DNA of 64,000 nucleotides from Acidimicrobiales bacterium (GTDB taxonomy: Bacteria; Actinomycetota; Acidimicrobiia; Acidimicrobiales; JAHWLA01). Position 1 is the first letter of the stretch, and the number at the start of each line of letters is the position of its first letter. The position numbers and the translations under genes were made by a program. The stretch lies in contig DATLNE010000031.1 in assembly GCA_035536915.1 (NCBI GenBank), positions 1 through 64,000 of the forward strand. Reading direction: 5' to 3'. The notes beneath the pieces were generated by a model. That model worked only from the letters and a program-made list of their open reading frames with translations, did not search any database and was not told the DNA's origin. Positions 1 through 7,400 of this stretch are shown here, piece by piece.

Positions 1-603
1 GCCGAGCACGACGACCGTCCCGGGCTGTTCGAGCCCCGCCCGCAGCACGGCGTGGACGGCGCAGGCGGCGGGCTCCACCATGACTGCGCCCTCGTCGCTC
101 ATGGCCTCGGGGACAGGGTGGAGCTGGGTCTCGTGGGCCACCAGGGCGGTCGACCACCCGCCGCCGGTGTCGGCGCAGTAGCCGATCTGCAGGCCGGGCT
201 CGAGGTCGCCCAGGGCGACGTTCTGGCAGCTCCCGGCCGAACCCGCGGCGCAGAACGGGCACGGCGGCTCGATCCCCCGGGGGACGCAGCCCAGGACCGC
301 CTCGACGACCACCCGGCCGCCGTCCCCGGCGTCGGCCACGATCTCGTGTCCGGGCACGAACGGGAACGAGACGATCGGCTGGAAGTAGCGGGACGACTTG
401 CCGTCGATGGTGGCCAGGTCGGACCCGCAGATGCCTGCCAAGCGGGGTCGCACCCGGTGCCAGCCCGGACCGGGCAGCTCCGGTTCGTCGACCTCGGCCA
501 GGCGCAGCGGCCCGACGCGGGCGCCGCTGCCGGGCTTGAGCCGGCCCGCGACCATCGCCGCGCCGTACTTGGGCAGCGAGCGCTCGAACACCAACGCCTT
601 CAT
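1..603 (-). CDS. Zinc-dependent alcohol dehydrogenase (MDR family), 3' end outside the window
   Basis: The first 201 codons are visible, and the Rossmann NAD(P)-binding half lies beyond the left edge. The N-terminal GroES-like domain has a catalytic-zinc Cys at about residue 59 (GICGSD), a GHE motif at 85-87, and a structural-zinc lobe with Cys at about 106, 115, 118 and 126. These are hallmarks of medium-chain zinc dehydrogenases that interconvert alcohols and aldehydes or ketones. The ATG overlaps the TGA of the upstream acyl-CoA reductase gene in an ATGA junction, so the two are probably co-translated. That makes a fatty alcohol/aldehyde substrate plausible, but this is inference; the substrate cannot be read from the sequence. 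Confidence 0.85.
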   Translation of the reverse strand, partial: MKALVFERSLPKYGAAMVAGRLKPGSGARVGPLRLAEVDEPELPGPGWHRVRPRLAGICGSDLATIDGKSSRYFQPIVSFPFVPGHEIVADAGDGGRVVVEAVLGCVPRGIEPPCPFCAAGSAGSCQNVALGDLEPGLQIGYCADTGGGWSTALVAHETQLHPVPEAMSDEGAVMVEPAACAVHAVLRAGLEQPGTVVVLG

Positions 604-2972
604 CGCCCCGCCTCCCCGACGTTCTGGCCTGTCATTCGCGCCGCAGGCGGCGCGAATGACAGGCCAGAACCACGGCTGGCGACGCGGCCCATGGGGAGGA
701 GGGGACGGGGGCCGCCGGGCGCCTTCGACCACTGCTCCACGTGCCAGCCCCGCTTGCGGGCGATGGCGGCCAGCTTGGCCTCGGGGTTCACGGCAACCGG
801 GTGGCCGACGGCCTCCAGCATGGGCAGGTCGCTGGCCGAATCGGCATAGGCGACCGACTCCTCCAGTCGCAGCCCTTCGGCCTCGGCGTAGTCACGCAAG
901 ACGAGGGCTCGGGCCTCGCCGGTGGGTGGCCCCGCCAAGAGTTCGCCGGTCAACCGCCCGTCGACCGTCTCGCCCAAGCGGGCGCACACGATCTCGTCGA
1001 ACAGTGGCCGCAGCGGCTCGACCACGAAGTCGAGGGCGCCGGTGATGAGCACCGTACGGTGCCCGAGCGCCCGGTGCTCGCGCACCCGGCGCAGGCCCGC
1101 CGGGAACGACTTGGTGAGGATCAGCCCGCTGAACAGTTCCCAGGCGTCGCCGCGGAGCGTCTCGGCGGGCGCACCTTCGTACCGGCGGTAGAAGTGGCGC
1201 AGGAAGTCGCCCCGGTCGCGGCGGTCGAGGGCCAACAGCGCGGGCGCCTCGCGCAACGTCCGCAACGTGAAGCGCACCCGTTCGTCGACGTCGAGCCGGC
1301 GCGTCGCCAACCACGAGTACGACTCCACCACATTCGACGCGATGAGCGTGTTCTCCAGGTCGAAGGCGGCCAGGTGGCGGTCCGGCGACAGCACCGCTCG
1401 CCGTCCCCGCTCCGAACGGCTTGGCCCTTCCTTGCGGCCAGCCGTCGTGCGCACCCGGGCGTGCACGACGATCGACGGCAGGTGGATGTCGTGCACGTAG
1501 GTGCGCCAGTCGACAGCCGCCGGGTCGAAACAGAACGTCTCACGATCTGAGATGGGAATCTCATCCCACAATGTGATCAGCCGGTCGACGCGGAACAACG
1601 CCTCGGTTTCGGTGTACGCGCCGTACAGCTGCACGTAGCCGAGGGCGCGTTCGGCCTGCCCCCGCCGTTCTTCGAACTGCGCCGACAGCTCGGCCTTGCG
1701 ACCGCGCACCGGCAGGGCGGAGACGACCTTCTCGGCCTGCGCCAGCACCTTGGTGGCCCGTTCCAACTGGCGCTGCACCCGGCCGCGCCCGGGGAACGAC
1801 CACTCGGGCACCACGATGGGCTGGCCCTCGGTGTCGTAGAGCGGGTTGGCGGTGAACCACTCGCGAACCAGGTCGACCAACTGCCGGTAGCGCAGCGGGT
1901 TCCGGCTGCCGGACGCCACCTGGTACACCGACGGCGTGTCTTCCGGACCGCGGGCGGCTACGGCGATGATGGCGGCCACCACCAGGTCGACGGGGATCAC
2001 GTCGACCACGCCTTCGGGGATGCCGGGGAACTCCTTCAGCAGGCCACGTCCGTAGGAGATGATCACCGGCTCGGCCATGCGGAAGCCCCGGATCCAGCCC
2101 GGGCGGGGCTCGGCCAAGGCGGACTCGATGATCGAGGGGCGCACGGTGGTGACGGGGGTGTCGCCGCGCTCCTGCAACAGCGCTCGCTCACCCAGCGCCT
2201 TGGTGTAGGCGTAGGCGTCGGGCCAGCCGAGGGCCTGGGCGCGGGCCCGGCCTGCTTCGACCATGTGGTCGGCGATCCACTCCAGGCGCAACTTCTCGGA
2301 GCGTTCGGCCAACAGGGGCGAGCCTGCGGCACCGAGCTCGGAGCGGGCCTGCTTGGTGAAGCGGGCCAGGCGTTCCGGGCGCCTGCTGTCGGCATCGGCG
2401 TCGGCCCGGGCACGACGGGCGGCGTCGACTTCGGCCCGCCAGTCGACCTCGGTGGCGAAGGGCGTATCAGGCAGCAGGGCTTCGGGGGCGTCGCCCCGGC
2501 GGGTGCCCGCCACGTAGGCGGTCGACACCGCCACCAGGTGTGTGTCGGCCCCCAGCACACGGGCCACCCGGGTGGGGCCGAGCAGGTTCACCTCGACGGC
2601 GCTGTCGAGGGGGGAGTCGAAGCTCACGGCCGCCGCCGAGTGCACGACCACGTCGCACGACGTGAACAAGGCACGGTCGTCGTCGGACAGCCCCAGCCCG
2701 TCGGTGCCGACGTCGCCGTCGACGACGGCCACCCGGCGCGCCACCTCGGCGTCGAAGCGTTCGCCCCACTCGCCGCGCAAGCGGTCGAAGCAGTCGTTGC
2801 GCAAGATCTCCCGGCGCACCCGCTCGGCAGCGCCGCGCCGGCCGCCTCGCACCAGCAGGACGAGCGTGCAGTCGGGGACCGAGCGCAGCAGCCGTTCCAC
2901 CAGCGCGGTGCCGAGGAACCCGGTGGAGCCGGTGATCCCGACGCGTCGTCCCGCCAACGCCTGCTCGATCAT
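600..2972 (-). CDS. Fatty acyl-CoA reductase (SDR) fused to HAD-IB hydrolase
   Basis: A protein of about 790 aa. The N-terminal half is an extended-SDR 'male sterility' domain with the nucleotide-binding motif TGSTGFLG near residues 14-21 and a YxxxK-type motif (YAYTK) typical of fatty acyl-CoA reductases. The C-terminal third, from about residue 530, is a HAD-IB phosphatase-like domain with motif I DLENT, a motif II threonine in VLITGA, and motif III/IV DSASDLPML. Such fusions are known in actinobacteria and are thought to make fatty aldehyde or alcohol from acyl-CoA; the HAD role is unclear. I chose the ATG at 2972 because further upstream extension would run over the divergent TetR gene and its operator. 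The last residues are encoded by a perfect 24-bp inverted repeat, and the stop overlaps the next gene's start. Confidence 0.85.
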   Translation of the reverse strand: MIEQALAGRRVGITGSTGFLGTALVERLLRSVPDCTLVLLVRGGRRGAAERVRREILRNDCFDRLRGEWGERFDAEVARRVAVVDGDVGTDGLGLSDDDRALFTSCDVVVHSAAAVSFDSPLDSAVEVNLLGPTRVARVLGADTHLVAVSTAYVAGTRRGDAPEALLPDTPFATEVDWRAEVDAARRARADADADSRRPERLARFTKQARSELGAAGSPLLAERSEKLRLEWIADHMVEAGRARAQALGWPDAYAYTKALGERALLQERGDTPVTTVRPSIIESALAEPRPGWIRGFRMAEPVIISYGRGLLKEFPGIPEGVVDVIPVDLVVAAIIAVAARGPEDTPSVYQVASGSRNPLRYRQLVDLVREWFTANPLYDTEGQPIVVPEWSFPGRGRVQRQLERATKVLAQAEKVVSALPVRGRKAELSAQFEERRGQAERALGYVQLYGAYTETEALFRVDRLITLWDEIPISDRETFCFDPAAVDWRTYVHDIHLPSIVVHARVRTTAGRKEGPSRSERGRRAVLSPDRHLAAFDLENTLIASNVVESYSWLATRRLDVDERVRFTLRTLREAPALLALDRRDRGDFLRHFYRRYEGAPAETLRGDAWELFSGLILTKSFPAGLRRVREHRALGHRTVLITGALDFVVEPLRPLFDEIVCARLGETVDGRLTGELLAGPPTGEARALVLRDYAEAEGLRLEESVAYADSASDLPMLEAVGHPVAVNPEAKLAAIARKRGWHVEQWSKAPGGPRPLLPMGRVASRGSGLSFAPPAARMTGQNVGEAGR
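621..670. repeat. Perfect 24-bp inverted repeat inside the 3' end of a coding region
   Basis: Arms at 621-644 and 647-670 are exact reverse complements separated by 2 nt (AG). The element lies within the last codons of the acyl-CoA reductase/HAD gene, about 20 nt before its stop, and upstream of the coupled alcohol dehydrogenase start. It could form a very stable hairpin in the mRNA. It resembles a mobile palindromic (REP/MITE-like) insertion more than an ordinary coding tail, but no direct repeat is obvious. Confidence 0.8.
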
Positions 2973-2982
2973 CGGGCACCTG

Positions 2983-2998
2983 TCTACCATCTGGTAGA
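2983..2998. promoter_or_regulatory. Putative TetR operator between divergent genes
   Basis: TCTACCATCTGGTAGA is a perfect 16-bp inverted repeat. It lies in the 25-bp gap between the acyl-CoA reductase start (2972) and the TetR start (2998) and touches the latter's ATG. Position and symmetry fit autorepression plus control of the divergent reductase/dehydrogenase pair. Binding by the adjacent TetR is inferred. Confidence 0.65.
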
Positions 2999-3591
2999 TG
3001 GCCGAGACGACCGCCGACCGCATCCTGCAGGCGGCCCTGCTGTCGTTCGGCACCCGCGGCTACGAAGCCACCTCCCTCGACGCCCTCGCCGCCACCCTGG
3101 GAATCCGCAAGCAGACGATCCTCTACTGGTACCCCAGCAAGGAGGTGCTGCTCGACGCGGTGATCGACTACAGCGCCGCAGAGCTGTCGGCCGCCTTGGA
3201 GCGCACGCTGAGCCGGGCGGGCCGGGGGTGGGAGCGAGTGGAGGCGCTGGTGCGGTCGGTGTTCCGCCTGGCCGCCCGCCGGCCCGAACTCCTGGGCCTG
3301 TTGCGGGAGATGGGCCGCCTCGGGCCGCCCGCCTCGACTCGGCTGTCCGACGCCCTCGACCCGCTGCTGGCCCGGGCCACCGGTTTCCTCGAAGAGGAGA
3401 TGGAGGCGGGACGCATGCGCCGCAACGACCCCCGCCTGGTGCTGCTGGCCGCCTATTCAGCAGTCGTCGGCGTGGCCACCGAGGTCGAGGTGTACCGGGC
3501 CATGGGGGAGGAGCCGACGGCCCGTTCCCTGGTGCGCCGGCGCAACGAGCTCCTGCAGTTCCTGCGCTCGGCGTTGCTCGAAGTGCGTTAA
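2998..3591 (+). CDS. TetR/AcrR family transcriptional regulator
   Basis: A protein of 197 aa. An N-terminal TetR helix-turn-helix occupies about residues 5-55: TADRILQAALLSFGTRGYEA is helix 1, followed by the recognition region LGIRKQTILYWYPSKEVLL. The C-terminal ligand-binding/dimerisation domain is variable and does not reveal the effector. The gene is divergent from the acyl-CoA reductase gene with a perfect palindrome in between, so it probably represses that gene and itself, perhaps relieved by a fatty acyl compound (inference). Its stop codon overlaps the stop of the convergent small membrane protein gene. Confidence 0.9.
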   Translation: MAETTADRILQAALLSFGTRGYEATSLDALAATLGIRKQTILYWYPSKEVLLDAVIDYSAAELSAALERTLSRAGRGWERVEALVRSVFRLAARRPELLGLLREMGRLGPPASTRLSDALDPLLARATGFLEEEMEAGRMRRNDPRLVLLAAYSAVVGVATEVEVYRAMGEEPTARSLVRRRNELLQFLRSALLEVR

Positions 3592-4010
3592 CGCTTCGGC
3601 GGCGTGTAGCGCTTCGACGGCTCCGGGGCGCGCTTGGCCGCCGGTGCCTCCGGAACTTCCTTGCGGGGCCTGCGGGGTTCGCGCGGCGCTCGTGTGGCCG
3701 CCGCCTGCTTCGACGCCCGGTACATGAGCAGGCCGCCCGCGGCGATGTAGACGGCGCCCAGCATCCAGGTCAGCGGCGTCCACGGTCCGAACGAGATGAG
3801 GAACGAGGCCAGCCCGGTCATCACCACGCTGCGGCGGCGGGCGGCGAACCACAGGAAGCCCGCCAGCACCAGGCCGATGGCCGAGGCCACGAAGGCCACC
3901 GTCTCGGGGAACTGCGTGGCTCGCCCGCCCACGAAGGCGGCGGCAGCGACGGCGGCGCCGAGATAGGCCCAGCGCTGCTGTCGGTCGTCGAGGACTACGG
4001 CAGCAGCCAC
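3588..4010 (-). CDS. Small membrane protein with basic proline-rich tail, unknown function
   Basis: A protein of about 140 aa if started at the GTG at 4010. It has about four hydrophobic segments (YLGAAVAAAAFVGG, VAFVASAIGLVLAGFLWF, VVMTGLASFLISFG, WMLGAVYIAAGGLLMY) followed by a roughly 40-residue Arg/Lys/Pro/Ala-rich cytoplasmic tail ending KRYTPPKR. I do not recognise the family. The GTG start overlaps the end of the preceding small ORF by 16 nt, suggesting coupling within a TetR-led operon. A longer in-frame extension upstream overlaps both other genes of the operon and was rejected. Confidence 0.65.
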   Translation of the reverse strand: MAAAVVLDDRQQRWAYLGAAVAAAAFVGGRATQFPETVAFVASAIGLVLAGFLWFAARRRSVVMTGLASFLISFGPWTPLTWMLGAVYIAAGGLLMYRASKQAAATRAPREPRRPRKEVPEAPAAKRAPEPSKRYTPPKR

Positions 4011-4204
4011 GGCCGGATCACCACCCAGGAGTCGTCGGGCCGTCGCGGCTCCAGGTGCAGCTCGATGGCGACGGTGGGGTCGAACGGGGGCAGGTCGATC
4101 TCCTTGACGATGGCGACCTCGTCGTCGCCGTCGTCGACAGCATGGCGGACGCCGAGCGACATGGCGGTGAAGACCGCGCCGGCTGCCGTCTGCTGCTGCC
4201 ACAT
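3995..4204 (-). CDS. Hypothetical protein of about 69 aa
   Basis: A small acidic protein without a signal peptide or membrane segment. The codon third positions are strongly G/C-biased like the neighbours, supporting a real gene. The ATG at 4204 (MWQQQTAAG) is used; GTG 4207 and TTG 4216 are alternatives. It lies 23 nt downstream of the TetR stop and overlaps the following membrane-protein gene by 16 nt, so all three are probably one transcript. I do not recognise the family and assign no function. Confidence 0.55.
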   Translation of the reverse strand: MWQQQTAAGAVFTAMSLGVRHAVDDGDDEVAIVKEIDLPPFDPTVAIELHLEPRRPDDSWVVIRPWLLP

Positions 4205-4227
4205 CACGCTGCCCAAGATATCGGTGC

Positions 4228-4845
4228 TCAGGCGCTAGCCAGACGGGCGAGCAGGCCGTCGACGGTGGCACCCACCTCGGCCCGGGCCTTGCGCCGGTTC
4301 TTGGCATTGGCCACCAAGAGCGCCGCCTCGTTGAGGGCGGCCAGCAGCATGTGGGCCAAGGGCTCAAGGGGCGCCGCCGGCACCACGCCCGCCGTGACGC
4401 ACGCTTCCAGGCCTTCCTTCATGAGCTTGATGCCGTGCTCGGCTTCGATGTCGCGCCACGCCTGCCAGCCCAAGACGGCGGGGGCGTCGAGCAGCACGAT
4501 GCGGCGCACGGCGGCGTCGTCCATGGCCGAGTCGAGGAAGGCCTGGCACCCGCGGCGCAGGGCGTCGAGCGGGTCCGTGCCCTGCAGGGCGGCGGCGGCC
4601 ACCCGGTTGCCGATCTCGGCTTCAACCTCGAAGAGCACGGCCCGGAACAGGTCTTCCTTGTTGGTGAAATGGTGGTAGAGCGCACCCCTGGTCACCCCGG
4701 CCCGTTCGACGATCTCCTCACGGGCCGCACCTGCGAATCCCCGCTCGGTGAACAGCTCGCGTCCGGCCGCCAGCAGGGCAGCACGCGTGGACGCGGATCG
4801 CTCGGCCTGGGTGCGCTTGTGTCCTTTGTCACGGTTGACGGGCAT
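4228..4845 (-). CDS. TetR/AcrR family transcriptional regulator
   Basis: A protein of 205 aa. A basic N-terminus is followed by a TetR HTH at about residues 18-65 (RAALLAAGRELFTERGFAGA, then VERAGVTRGALYHHFTNKEDLF), the highly conserved GxLYxHFxxK helix-turn-helix end. The C-terminal all-helical domain gives no ligand clue. The gene is first of a three-gene operon with two small unknown proteins and is divergent from a DinB-family enzyme gene. The 48-bp intergenic gap holds a good palindrome, so autoregulation and control of the divergent gene are likely (inference). Confidence 0.9.
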   Translation of the reverse strand: MPVNRDKGHKRTQAERSASTRAALLAAGRELFTERGFAGAAREEIVERAGVTRGALYHHFTNKEDLFRAVLFEVEAEIGNRVAAAALQGTDPLDALRRGCQAFLDSAMDDAAVRRIVLLDAPAVLGWQAWRDIEAEHGIKLMKEGLEACVTAGVVPAAPLEPLAHMLLAALNEAALLVANAKNRRKARAEVGATVDGLLARLASA

Positions 4846-4865
4846 CGCCGGCCAGAGTATAGATG

Positions 4866-4880
4866 CATGCAGCCTGCATG
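4866..4880. promoter_or_regulatory. Putative TetR operator
   Basis: CATGCAGCCTGCATG is an odd-centred perfect inverted repeat (7-bp arms, 1-nt centre). It lies between the TetR gene starting at 4845 and the divergent DinB-type gene starting at 4894. A TATAGA sequence just before it (4858-4863) could be the rightward -10 element. The assignment to the neighbouring TetR is inferred from position. Confidence 0.55.
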
Positions 4881-4893
4881 TAAGGGGGAAGTC

Positions 4894-5556
4894 ATGACGT
4901 TGTCATTGTCCGAGGTCGGTCCTGGGCTCCAGCAGGAATACCAGGCGTTCGCCGACCTGATCCGTTCGCTGAGCGACGAGGAATGGCGCACGCCGACCCG
5001 GTGCGAGGGGTGGTCGACCGGTGACGTGGCCGCCCACGTGATCGGCACCCTGACCGATGTCGTCAACGGCAACCTGGCCGACCTCGGCACGCCCGAGACC
5101 ATCGCCCGCCAGGTCGAGGAACGCCGGGGCCGTTCGCCGGAGCAGTTGGCCGAGGAGCTCGAGGCCTCCGGCAAGGTGGCCGCCGACATGGTGGGCAGCT
5201 TCAGCGACGAACTGTGGGAGATGCCCGCGCCTCCCGGCGTCGAGGGCACCCTCGGCTGGGGCGTCGAAGCGCTTTGGTACGACACCGTCGTGCACGCCGA
5301 CGACATCCGCACCGCCGTCGGCCGGTCGTCGCAGCCCGGACCCGGCATCCGGGCCGCCGTCTCGCACGTGGCCATCGAGTTGGAGAAGCGCAATTGGGGC
5401 CCTGCCACCCTCGCCCTCGAGGGCGTGGAGGAGTTCCCGGTGGGCAGCGGTGAAGGCTCTCGCGTGACGGGCGACGCCTGGCAGTTCGTGCTCGCCGCCA
5501 CCGGCCGGGCCGACGGCGCGCCCTTCAACGACGTGCCCAACATCTACGCCGATTGA
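4894..5556 (+). CDS. DinB/maleylpyruvate isomerase-type mycothiol-dependent enzyme family protein
   Basis: A protein of 220 aa of the TIGR03083-like family: a DinB-fold helical bundle whose N-terminal region carries the signature TRCEGWSTGDVAAHVIG (about residues 30-46), with a candidate metal-binding His, and a second conserved Asp/His region (YDTVVHADDIRTAVG). Members are mostly uncharacterised; known relatives use mycothiol or handle small electrophiles, so a detoxification role is possible but unproven. The ATG at 4894 follows GGGGGAAGTC, a usable ribosome binding site. The gene is monocistronic, divergent from TetR, and followed by a strong terminator hairpin. Confidence 0.75.
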   Translation: MTLSLSEVGPGLQQEYQAFADLIRSLSDEEWRTPTRCEGWSTGDVAAHVIGTLTDVVNGNLADLGTPETIARQVEERRGRSPEQLAEELEASGKVAADMVGSFSDELWEMPAPPGVEGTLGWGVEALWYDTVVHADDIRTAVGRSSQPGPGIRAAVSHVAIELEKRNWGPATLALEGVEEFPVGSGEGSRVTGDAWQFVLAATGRADGAPFNDVPNIYAD

Positions 5557-5561
5557 CCTTC

Positions 5562-5595
5562 CCGCGCCGGTTGCCTCGTGCAACCGGCGCGGTTT
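5562..5595 (+). terminator. Intrinsic-type terminator after the DinB-family gene
   Basis: A perfect 13-bp stem, arms 5562-5574 and 5580-5592, with loop CTCGT, followed by TTT. It starts 6 nt after the TGA. The stem is almost entirely G/C apart from three A/T pairs. The short T run is typical of high-GC genomes. Confidence 0.75.
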
Positions 5596-5611
5596 GGGGT
5601 AGGCAGGGGGC

Positions 5612-6232
5612 ATGGAAGCACTCACGTCCGGCGCCCGATCGCGCCCCCGTTGGCTCATCCCCGTGGCCGTCATCGGCGGCATCGTCCTCCTGCTGATCCT
5701 CCCGTTGGTCGGTTCGTACAACGGCATGGTCGACAAGGAGGCTCAGGTCGACCGCACCTTTGCCGACCTGGACGCCCAGCTCCAACGGCGCAACGACCTC
5801 ATTCCCAACCTGGTCGGTGCCGTGCGAGGTGCCCTCAACCAGGAGCTCGCCGTGTTCGGTGAGATCGCCCGCGCCCGCCAGAACTACGCAGGGGCCCAGT
5901 CCCCGCAACAAAAGGACGCGGCGGCCGGCGAGGTGTCGGGTGCCCTGGGCCGGCTGCTGGTGATCATGGAGGCCTACCCGCAGCTCCAGAGCAACCAGAA
6001 CATCCGCGACCTGCAGGTGCAGTTGGAAGGCACCGAGAACCGGATCGCCCAGGCCCGTCGTGACTACAACGGCCAGGCGGGCGACTTCAATCGCACAATC
6101 CGTCGCTTCCCCCGCAGCATCTTCGCCGGCTTGTTCGGGTTCGACAAGCGTGACCTGTTCACCGCCGAGCCCGCGGCGCGCACGGCACCCACAGTCGACC
6201 TCGGCAACAGCACCACGACGACCACCCGTTGA
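5612..6232 (+). CDS. LemA family protein
   Basis: A protein of 206 aa. A short basic N-terminus precedes one transmembrane helix (about residues 14-34, LIPVAVIGGIVLLLILPLVG), then the LemA helical domain with the diagnostic stretch DAQLQRRNDLIPNLVGAVRG and the later EAYPQLQSNQNIRDLQ. The C-terminus is a Thr-rich tail. LemA proteins are membrane-anchored with helices probably on the outer face; their biochemical role is not established. The stop overlaps the start of a TPM-domain gene by 4 nt. Together with the DUF5130 gene this forms a LemA-TPM cluster, a pairing seen widely in bacteria. Confidence 0.9.
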   Translation: MEALTSGARSRPRWLIPVAVIGGIVLLLILPLVGSYNGMVDKEAQVDRTFADLDAQLQRRNDLIPNLVGAVRGALNQELAVFGEIARARQNYAGAQSPQQKDAAAGEVSGALGRLLVIMEAYPQLQSNQNIRDLQVQLEGTENRIAQARRDYNGQAGDFNRTIRRFPRSIFAGLFGFDKRDLFTAEPAARTAPTVDLGNSTTTTTR

Positions 6233-6939
6233 GCGTCCTCGCCGCACTGTTCGGGCTGGCGTTGGCGCTGCCTGCCTTCACCGCGCCCGTGGTCGACGAA
6301 GCCCGCCGGGTGCCCGACGACGTGGAACGCTCGGTGTCGGCCGAGCTCATCGACTACGAGCGCCGCACCGGCAACGAAGTGGCGGTCGCGGTGATCGCCA
6401 CCACCGGCAACGCCTCCATCGAGGACTACGCCAACGACCTCGGTGAGGAGTGGAAGCCGGGCAGCGGCGGCCGCGACAACGGCGTGGTCGTGGTCATCGC
6501 CCTCGACGACCGACGGGCCCGCATCGAGGTCGGCGACGGGCTGCAGGGTGACCTGACCGACGCCGAGGCAGGGCGGATCGTGCGCGACCGCATGGTCCCG
6601 CTGCTGGCGGGCGGCGATGTCGGTGAAGCGGTTCGCCTGGGCACACGCGCCGTGCGGGAGGCGCTGGGCGACGACCAGGTCGGCACCTTGCCTCCTGTGG
6701 CCGAGAACACCGAAGGCGACGACGGCGGCGCCACACCGGTGTTCCCGCTGTTGGTCATCGGGCTGTTCGCCCTTTCGATGGTCGGCGGACAAAGGCGGCG
6801 GAGCTTCGGTGGCGGCGTGCCGATCTTCTGGGGTGGCGGCGGCTTCGGAGGCGGCGGCGGCGGTGGTGGCGGCGGCGGGTTCAGCGGCGGCGGCGGTGGC
6901 GGCGGGTTCAGCGGAGGTGGCGCCAGTGGCAGTTGGTAG
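6229..6939 (+). CDS. TPM (YgcG-like) domain membrane protein with glycine-rich tail
   Basis: A protein of 236 aa starting with ATGA... or GTTGAGCG context; the GTG-type or TTG start at 6229 overlaps the lemA stop by 4 nt. A signal-like hydrophobic N-terminus (about residues 3-20) is followed by a TPM domain (about 25-145: TGNEVAVAVIATTG, GRDNGVVVVIALDDRRARIEVG), one transmembrane segment (VFPLLVIGLFALSMVGG), then a long Gly/Ser tail ending GGGASGSW. TPM proteins are found beside LemA and have been linked to membrane protein quality control or phosphatase-like activity in some lineages; here the role is unknown. The glycine tail is typical of YgcG. Confidence 0.85.
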   Translation: MSVLAALFGLALALPAFTAPVVDEARRVPDDVERSVSAELIDYERRTGNEVAVAVIATTGNASIEDYANDLGEEWKPGSGGRDNGVVVVIALDDRRARIEVGDGLQGDLTDAEAGRIVRDRMVPLLAGGDVGEAVRLGTRAVREALGDDQVGTLPPVAENTEGDDGGATPVFPLLVIGLFALSMVGGQRRRSFGGGVPIFWGGGGFGGGGGGGGGGGFSGGGGGGGFSGGGASGSW

Positions 6940-7321
6940 GAAGGCCAAAGTCGGTGAGGCGGTGCGAGCCGCGGAGGCGGCCACCGGCATCCAGTTCTGT
7001 GTCTACCTCGGTCCCCTGCGGGGCGACGACGCCCACGCCGCGGCCGAAGCCATGTTCGTGGAGCGGGGCCTGGCCGACCGGCCCGGCGTGCTCCTGCTGG
7101 TGGCGCCCAAGGAGCACCGGGTGGAGATCGTCACTTCGCCCGCGGCCGCCGAGCGGGTGCCCGACGAGGCCTGCCGAGCCGCCATCGACGTCATGGTCGA
7201 GGACTTCCGGCGCAAGCGGTTCGACCGGGGCATCGTCAACGGCATCGAATACCTGGCCACGGTGGCGGGCGCAGGGGTAGCGCCCGAGGGCGCCGTCGAC
7301 CTCCCCGACGTCTTCGAGTGA
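6926..7321 (+). CDS. DUF5130 family protein
   Basis: A protein of about 131 aa, matching the actinobacterial DUF5130 family as I know it: AVRAAEAATGIQFCVYLGPL, then a middle AAAEAMF, the strand LLLVAPKEHRVEIVTSPAA, and a C-terminal GIVNGIEYLATVA. The fold resembles the TPM domain of the preceding gene, with no membrane segment. GTG 6926 is preferred because GGAGG (6913-6917) sits 8 nt upstream; GTG 6917 is an alternative. It overlaps the TPM gene by 14 nt and is the last gene of the LemA-TPM-DUF5130 group. Function is unknown. Confidence 0.75.
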   Translation: MAVGRKAKVGEAVRAAEAATGIQFCVYLGPLRGDDAHAAAEAMFVERGLADRPGVLLLVAPKEHRVEIVTSPAAAERVPDEACRAAIDVMVEDFRRKRFDRGIVNGIEYLATVAGAGVAPEGAVDLPDVFE

Positions 7322-7332
7322 ACTGACCGCCG

Positions 7333-7400
7333 CGTCGAGCGAAGTTGCGGAGGAATCGCGCCGTTTTGCAGCGCGATCCGTACGCAACTTCAGCGAGGCG
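7333..7400. terminator. Long imperfect hairpin between convergent genes
   Basis: Arms 7333-7361 and 7371-7400 pair with one bulge and a few mismatches around a CGTTTTGCA loop. It lies between the convergent DUF5130 gene (stop 7321) and flavoprotein gene (stop 7390-7392, inside the right arm). It probably terminates both transcripts. The core CGAAGTTGCG (7340-7349) recurs in another intergenic palindrome at 49136-49145. Confidence 0.6.

Noticed and set aside
2973-3053. An upstream extension of the acyl-CoA reductase start
   Set aside because: It would cover the divergent TetR start and its operator.
3588-4367. A 259-aa reading of the small membrane protein
   Set aside because: The first part overlaps the TetR gene and the 69-aa gene in another frame; a GTG at 4010 gives a coherent protein.
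6825-6939. The GGC/GGT run as a tandem repeat array or CRISPR
   Set aside because: It encodes the glycine-rich tail typical of TPM/YgcG proteins; no spacers.
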